Positions 60,054 through 64,000 of a stretch of 64,000 nt of DNA are shown in pieces. Source of the stretch: Bacillus_P idriensis_A. Its GTDB lineage: Bacteria; Bacillota; Bacilli; Bacillales; Bacillaceae. The stretch covers positions 186,001 through 250,000 of the forward strand of contig NZ_JBCMYF010000001.1 of assembly GCF_050483325.1 (NCBI RefSeq). Reading direction: 5' to 3'. Made by a program: the position numbers and the translations under genes. The stretch's first letter is position 1. Each line of letters opens with the position of its first letter. The notes under the pieces are model-generated. The model did no database searches and had not been told where the DNA came from. It saw only the letters and a list, made by a program, of their open reading frames with translations.

Positions 60054-60926
60054 ATGGATGAACGGGACTGGCTGGTTTTACAGACGCTTTATCGTGAAAA
60101 AAACATCACAAAGGCTGCCCAGCATTTATATATTTCGCAGCCTGCATTGACGAATCGCCTGCAGCAGCTGGAAAAGGAATTCGGGGTGACCATTGTTCAC
60201 AGGGGAAGACGCGGCGTTCAATTTACGCCACAAGGCGAATATTTGGCGAAATGCGCCCATGATATGCTGTCTGCCATGCAGAAAATAAAAGAAAATGTCC
60301 TCAATATGGAGGATAACGCGGTTGGAACATTAAGGCTTGGCGTGTCTAATTTCTTCACAGATTATAAGCTTCCCAATCTCTTAAAATTATTCAAAGAGCA
60401 GTACCCGAATGTGGAATTTAAGGTAACGACCGCATTCAGCAGCGAGATCGCCCATTTAATTTACAGCGGGGATGTCCACATCGGGTTTGTCAGGGGTGAT
60501 TACAGCTGGAAAGGGCAAAAGCGTCCGCTGTTTGAAGAAACTTTGTGCATTGCTTCAAAAAATGAAATCGATATCTCAAAACTCCCTGATCTCCCGAGAA
60601 TTGATTATCATACAGACCCGTTGCTGAAAACAGCCGTAGATCATTGGTGGTCAGAGCATTTTACGCAGCCCCCATTGGTAAGCATAGAAGTGGATAAAGC
60701 CGATACGTGCAAAAAAATGGTTGTAAATGGATTGGGCTATGCTATTTTGCCAAGTATGATAGTAAGTGATGTTGATGACCTGCATAAGATTGTTATTGAA
60801 ACCGCTGAAGGAAAGCCAATCATCCGCAAAACGTGGATGTTTTTCCGCGAGGAATCCATGCAGCTGAATATAGTGAAGGCATTTGTTGATTTTATCGGGG
60901 AATTGGATTTGGAGAATGAGGTTTAG
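60054..60926 (+). CDS. LysR family regulator (paralogue of the 55799 gene)
   Basis: A 290-residue LysR protein beginning MDERDWLVLQTLYREKNITK with the helix-turn-helix KNITKAAQHLYISQPALTNR. The effector domain has GTLRLGVSNFFTDYKLPNLL and HIGFVRGDYSWKG, clearly parallel to the LysR at 55799 over the whole length. GGGGG lies eight bases before the ATG. It is divergent from the AbrB-type gene; the spacer has the inverted repeat ATAAATA...TTTATTAT that could be its operator. Probably senses an acid related to that of its paralogue. Confidence 0.92.
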   Translation: MDERDWLVLQTLYREKNITKAAQHLYISQPALTNRLQQLEKEFGVTIVHRGRRGVQFTPQGEYLAKCAHDMLSAMQKIKENVLNMEDNAVGTLRLGVSNFFTDYKLPNLLKLFKEQYPNVEFKVTTAFSSEIAHLIYSGDVHIGFVRGDYSWKGQKRPLFEETLCIASKNEIDISKLPDLPRIDYHTDPLLKTAVDHWWSEHFTQPPLVSIEVDKADTCKKMVVNGLGYAILPSMIVSDVDDLHKIVIETAEGKPIIRKTWMFFREESMQLNIVKAFVDFIGELDLENEV

Positions 60927-61036
60927 ACCATTTGCGAGGTGAAGTATTTGATTTTCACCTGATCATTTCAGCGTCCTTCAAGTTTTATGATAAAATACAG
61001 GGTGATACGATGGATAAATGCTAGCAAAAGGCAGGA

Positions 61037-62728
61037 ATGGAAATGAAAATAAAAATACATATAGTGGTGCCGTATGAAGCGATGATCCCTGTGATTCAGG
61101 AATGCATTCCTCTATTTCCTGCACTTGATATTACTTATTCACTTGGGGATTTAGAGGAAGGTGTTATAAAAGCGATTTATGCTGAGAAAAATGGAGCAGA
61201 TATTCTTATTAGCAGGGGCGGTACAGCTCAATTAATTAAGAAAAATGTCCGGATTCCTGTTTTGGATATGCATCTTTCCGGATATGACATGATTCGGTCG
61301 CTTTCTTTAGCAACGAATTTGGAGAGAAAGACGGCGATTGTGGGCTTCTCAAATATCACCTCAGGGGCTAAAGCTATTATTGACTTATTAGATCTGCCAT
61401 TGCAGGTATTCACAATTTCTGATCAGTCAGAGGTAGCTCCATTAATTTTAGAATTAAGAAACGCTGGCTATGAGCAAATTGTCGGTGATGTCATTACATT
61501 GAAAACCACCATAGCATATGGTCTCAAGGGTTTTTTAATTCAATCGGGCAAAGAGTCGATTATGGCTTCAATTGAGGATGCAGAGATTCTCTATCGTTAT
61601 CTGCAAGAAAAAAACAATGTCACAAAGGTCATGGAGCAATTTATCTTAAAAAACAATCAAAATATGATGATTGTCGATGGGCAAAATAAAATCATTTATG
61701 AGCACTGGGGGGATTTTCCTTCTAATCCGCTGACAGATGAACATTTATATATATTGACTACAGACCTTGAGCTGAATCAGCCTGAGGTGATGAGAAATCT
61801 TATGCATGATGATACGATGATTACTGTAACGGGCAGCTGTGTTCAAGTTGACGAGGAGCGGTACAAGGTCATTGTGGCAGAAAAAAATACAATGTCACTC
61901 ATCGAGCGAAAAGGACTCACAATTGAGACTGATATTACTAGTGAGCCGATTGCGAATACATCTGTTTCGGTCAAAACGATACTCAATCATATTGAAACAC
62001 TTTATAAAAGTAATCAGATCACCCTTTTAGAAGGAAGAAAAGGAACCAGCAAGGCCTTTATTACGCATTATATCCATCAAAAGCTTACAGAGGGCGGCAT
62101 GCTTGTTGCCATTAATTTAAAAGAATTTGAGCAGGAATATTTGGATAAACTGCCTTTAAATAAGATTCAGACAATCAAGCTTTTGAATACGGAATATGCG
62201 CAAGATCATAAAAGGCTTTCCCTCTTTTTAAAGGAATGTCAAAAACATCAGGTTCGTCTTTTCATCGTTTCAGAAAATGGGTTTGTTCCTAAGCTTATTC
62301 CAGGACTCAAGCTTACGAAAATCATCATGCCGAATCTTTCTGAAAGAAAAGAAGATATTCGCACTCTAGTGCAATATTTCATTGCATACTACAATCAGAA
62401 GTATGGAACAACAGCAGTGAAAATCAATTCTGAGGCATTAAAGTTTTTAGAATGCTATACGTATCCAAATCAGATAGATGATCTGAAAAATTTAATCAAG
62501 CAGGTTGCCCTCAATTCAAAGGATTATGTGATCCAAAAGGAATCCATTGAAAAAGCGATTACGAATGAACACCTGCCATCTGAAGACATTCTTCACAAAG
62601 GCACCCTCAAGGAAATGGAAAAGGAAATCATTAAAAGGGTACTGAAAGCAGAAAATCATAATCAAACAAAAGCAGCAGAACGATTAGGTATTAATCGTGC
62701 AACCTTATGGCGTAAGCTTAAAGAGTAA
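61037..62728 (+). CDS. PrpR-type regulator with degenerate AAA+ domain
   Basis: A 563-residue transcription factor: an N-terminal PrpR sensory domain (HIVVPYEAMIPVIQECIP, ADILISRGGTAQLIK, KTAIVGFSNITSGA, about 1-190), a PAS-like middle (NMMIVDGQNKIIYEH), an AAA+-like region and a C-terminal Fis helix-turn-helix TKAAERLGINRATLWRKL. The Walker A position reads LEGRKGTSKAFI instead of GxxGTGK, no GAFTGA loop is visible and the domain is short, so activation of sigma-54 RNA polymerase is doubtful. The C-terminal DxR (LSERKEDIRTLVQYF) part is kept. It precedes and probably controls the permease gene at 62951. Confidence 0.85.
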   Translation: MEMKIKIHIVVPYEAMIPVIQECIPLFPALDITYSLGDLEEGVIKAIYAEKNGADILISRGGTAQLIKKNVRIPVLDMHLSGYDMIRSLSLATNLERKTAIVGFSNITSGAKAIIDLLDLPLQVFTISDQSEVAPLILELRNAGYEQIVGDVITLKTTIAYGLKGFLIQSGKESIMASIEDAEILYRYLQEKNNVTKVMEQFILKNNQNMMIVDGQNKIIYEHWGDFPSNPLTDEHLYILTTDLELNQPEVMRNLMHDDTMITVTGSCVQVDEERYKVIVAEKNTMSLIERKGLTIETDITSEPIANTSVSVKTILNHIETLYKSNQITLLEGRKGTSKAFITHYIHQKLTEGGMLVAINLKEFEQEYLDKLPLNKIQTIKLLNTEYAQDHKRLSLFLKECQKHQVRLFIVSENGFVPKLIPGLKLTKIIMPNLSERKEDIRTLVQYFIAYYNQKYGTTAVKINSEALKFLECYTYPNQIDDLKNLIKQVALNSKDYVIQKESIEKAITNEHLPSEDILHKGTLKEMEKEIIKRVLKAENHNQTKAAERLGINRATLWRKLKE

Positions 62729-62732
62729 TCTT

Positions 62733-62755
62733 TATGGCTATGCCATTTTTTATTG
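62733..62755 (+). terminator. Short terminator after the PrpR-type gene
   Basis: ATGGC-TAT-GCCAT with TTTTTTATT. Confidence 0.6.
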
Positions 62756-62888
62756 GGGGAAGTTAAAACAGGGCTTAATCAAGTTTTTTTTACCATAACT
62801 GTTGCAAAATTAAACGGTTAAATCTAAAATAATATTATTCTCTAAAAAAAGTGTTGCTTTTATTAACATTCCATCTTAAGATAATAAA

Positions 62889-62902
62889 TGTAAACGGTTT
62901 AC
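62889..62902. promoter_or_regulatory. cre-like site before kdgT
   Basis: TGTAAACGGTTTAC matches 12 of 14 cre positions and is itself close to palindromic; it lies about 50 bp before the kdgT start. Confidence 0.65.
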
Positions 62903-62950
62903 TTTAGAACTTCTGTTACTATTTTAAACAATCTTAAGGGGGAAAACGTG

Positions 62951-63922
62951 ATGAGAATTAAAGCAACATTAGATAAAATTCCTGGAGGGATGATGGTTGT
63001 TCCGTTGTTATTAGCAGCAACAATCAACACTTTCTTCCCAGATGCTTTACGAATTGGCGGATTTACTGAGTCCTTATTTGTAACCGGTGCCAATACATTA
63101 ATCGCCCTCTTCCTATTTATTGCTGGTGCACAAATCAGTGTGAAAAACGTTGGGGTATCACTTGGTAAAGGTGCAACATTACTTGCTTTAAAATGGGTGG
63201 TTGGGGCCGCTGTTGGTTTAATCGGCTACTTGTTAGCCGATAGTAATGGATTATTCATAGGAATGGCACCGCTTGCAATTATTGCGGCTATGACAAATAG
63301 CAATGGCGGCATGTATATGGCGCTTGTGGGTCAATACGGAAAAGAAGATGACAAAGCAGCATATTCACTGTTAGCCTTAAATGATGGACCATTCTTAACA
63401 ATGGTGGCATTATCCATTTTTGGAACAATGGGGTTTGTTGACGGAATGTTCTCAGCTCAATCCTTCATTGCAGTCCTTCTTCCTATCGTAATCGGTATGA
63501 TTTTAGGCAACTTAGATCCAGAGCTGAAGGCATTTTTAACAAAAGGCAGTGACATGCTTATTCCATTCTTCGCATTCGCATTAGGTATGGGAATTAACTT
63601 CACAGCTATAATTGAAGGTGGATTAGCAGGTATTTTATTAGGTGTAATGACAGTCATCTTCACGGGTGGTTCAGGTTACTTACTATTTAAATGGATTGGA
63701 TGGAACCCCCTTGTTGGTGCAGCAGAAGGTACAACTGCGGGTAACGCGGTTGCAACTCCGGCGGCAATCGTGGCAGCGAATGCGTCATTCGCACAATTTG
63801 CTGAACTTGCAACCGTTCAAATCGCAGCTAGTGTTGTAACAACAGCAATCTTGCTTCCAATCGTCATGGGCTTTTTAGCAAAACGTTTAGAGGGAAAAGG
63901 CAAATTGGCCCAATATGATTAA
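62951..63922 (+). CDS. kdgT: 2-keto-3-deoxygluconate permease (KdgT)
   Basis: A 323-residue, ten-helix secondary transporter of the KdgT family. LDKIPGGMMVVPLLLAATIN, GAQISVKNVGVSLGKGATLL, IAAMTNSNGGMYMALVGQYG (about 108-127), SLLALNDGPFLTMVAL and AAEGTTAGNAVATPAAIVAA (about 257-276) are the hallmarks. GGGGGAAAACGTG precedes the ATG at 62951. The family takes up 2-keto-3-deoxygluconate, but homologues beside PrpR-type regulators often serve with four-carbon acid-sugar kinases, so another sugar acid is possible. Downstream genes lie outside the window. Confidence 0.9.
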   Translation: MRIKATLDKIPGGMMVVPLLLAATINTFFPDALRIGGFTESLFVTGANTLIALFLFIAGAQISVKNVGVSLGKGATLLALKWVVGAAVGLIGYLLADSNGLFIGMAPLAIIAAMTNSNGGMYMALVGQYGKEDDKAAYSLLALNDGPFLTMVALSIFGTMGFVDGMFSAQSFIAVLLPIVIGMILGNLDPELKAFLTKGSDMLIPFFAFALGMGINFTAIIEGGLAGILLGVMTVIFTGGSGYLLFKWIGWNPLVGAAEGTTAGNAVATPAAIVAANASFAQFAELATVQIAASVVTTAILLPIVMGFLAKRLEGKGKLAQYD

Positions 63923-64000
63923 TGGCAGCTAGATGAAGAAGAGAGACATAATGGCTCTCTTATTAAAAAAGAATAAAGAAGTTCAAGGCGCCAATTGCTT

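Noticed and set aside
62756..62950. Sigma-54 promoter before kdgT
   Set aside because: A TTGCA is present near 62800 but no GG dinucleotide at the proper distance, and the regulator lacks GAFTGA.

Overview
The window looks like a chromosome segment of a low-GC Gram-positive, spore-forming Bacillaceae (Bacillus/Metabacillus type). Strong AGGAGG-type ribosome binding sites, a T-box leader before proBA, CcpA (cre) sites, the spore protein YyaC and the B. subtilis-like sets ytcD/ytbD/ytbE, swrC and nrnA all point this way. No rRNA or tRNA gene, transposase, integrase or CRISPR array was seen.

Layout. (1) 1-20.5 kb is mostly core: the 3' part of a YesN-type response regulator followed by a 21-bp-phased repeat array, an S66 peptidase, small proteins, a HemD-like protein, the T-box-controlled proline genes proB-proA, OsmC and DUF1259 proteins, a nucleoside hydrolase, ytcD<>ytbD-ytbE with a palindromic operator, a MEDS protein, the RND pump SwrC, a TetR/membrane-protein pair and the oligoribonuclease NrnA. 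(2) 20.8-33.9 kb is a defence island. Six tightly packed co-directional genes come first (Z1 ATPase, GHKL/MutL-type ATPase, an unrecognised protein, a DUF6339-like protein, a cytosine-5 methyltransferase and a PD-(D/E)XK DUF4420 protein). They are followed by a Vsr endonuclease, a second cytosine-5 methyltransferase, a stand-alone NgoFVII-type B3-like domain and a coiled-coil protein broken by a frameshift. (3) 33.9-37.3 kb holds a Nudix hydrolase, a MazG-like pyrophosphohydrolase and a PLD-nuclease/SF2-helicase gene with a +1 frameshift. (4) 37.3-51 kb is an accessory patchwork: nucleotidyltransferase, SRPBCC/ArsR pair, two acetyltransferases, DUF3895 protein, a frameshifted secreted cysteine hydrolase, a GC-rich secreted HNH nuclease and two YibE/F membrane proteins. 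This stretch carries six same-orientation copies or remnants of a repeat whose 21-bp units also lie directly after a NERD-domain nuclease gene (itself interrupted by an in-frame stop), plus a second family of GTGCCTGA...TCAGGCAC hairpins. (5) 51-64 kb is catabolic: a cell-wall-anchored pullulanase behind two overlapping cre-like sites, a PrpF-type isomerase/LysR/CitMHS transporter set, yyaC, an AbrB-type membrane protein with its own LysR, and a PrpR-like regulator next to a 2-keto-3-deoxygluconate permease.

How the parts may work together. The six-gene cassette reads as one operon in which methylation would mark self DNA while the Z1 and GHKL ATPases and the PD-(D/E)XK nuclease act on unmarked DNA. 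It resembles the published MZA defence class but no AIPR protein is recognisable, so it may be a variant or an uncharacterised system. The second oddity is the NERD gene with its 3' repeat array: two dispersed array copies carry remnants of the NERD 3' end, which suggests that gene and array spread as a unit. At least four genes in the accessory part are broken by single-base changes, so the accessory part is decaying or the assembly has indel errors.
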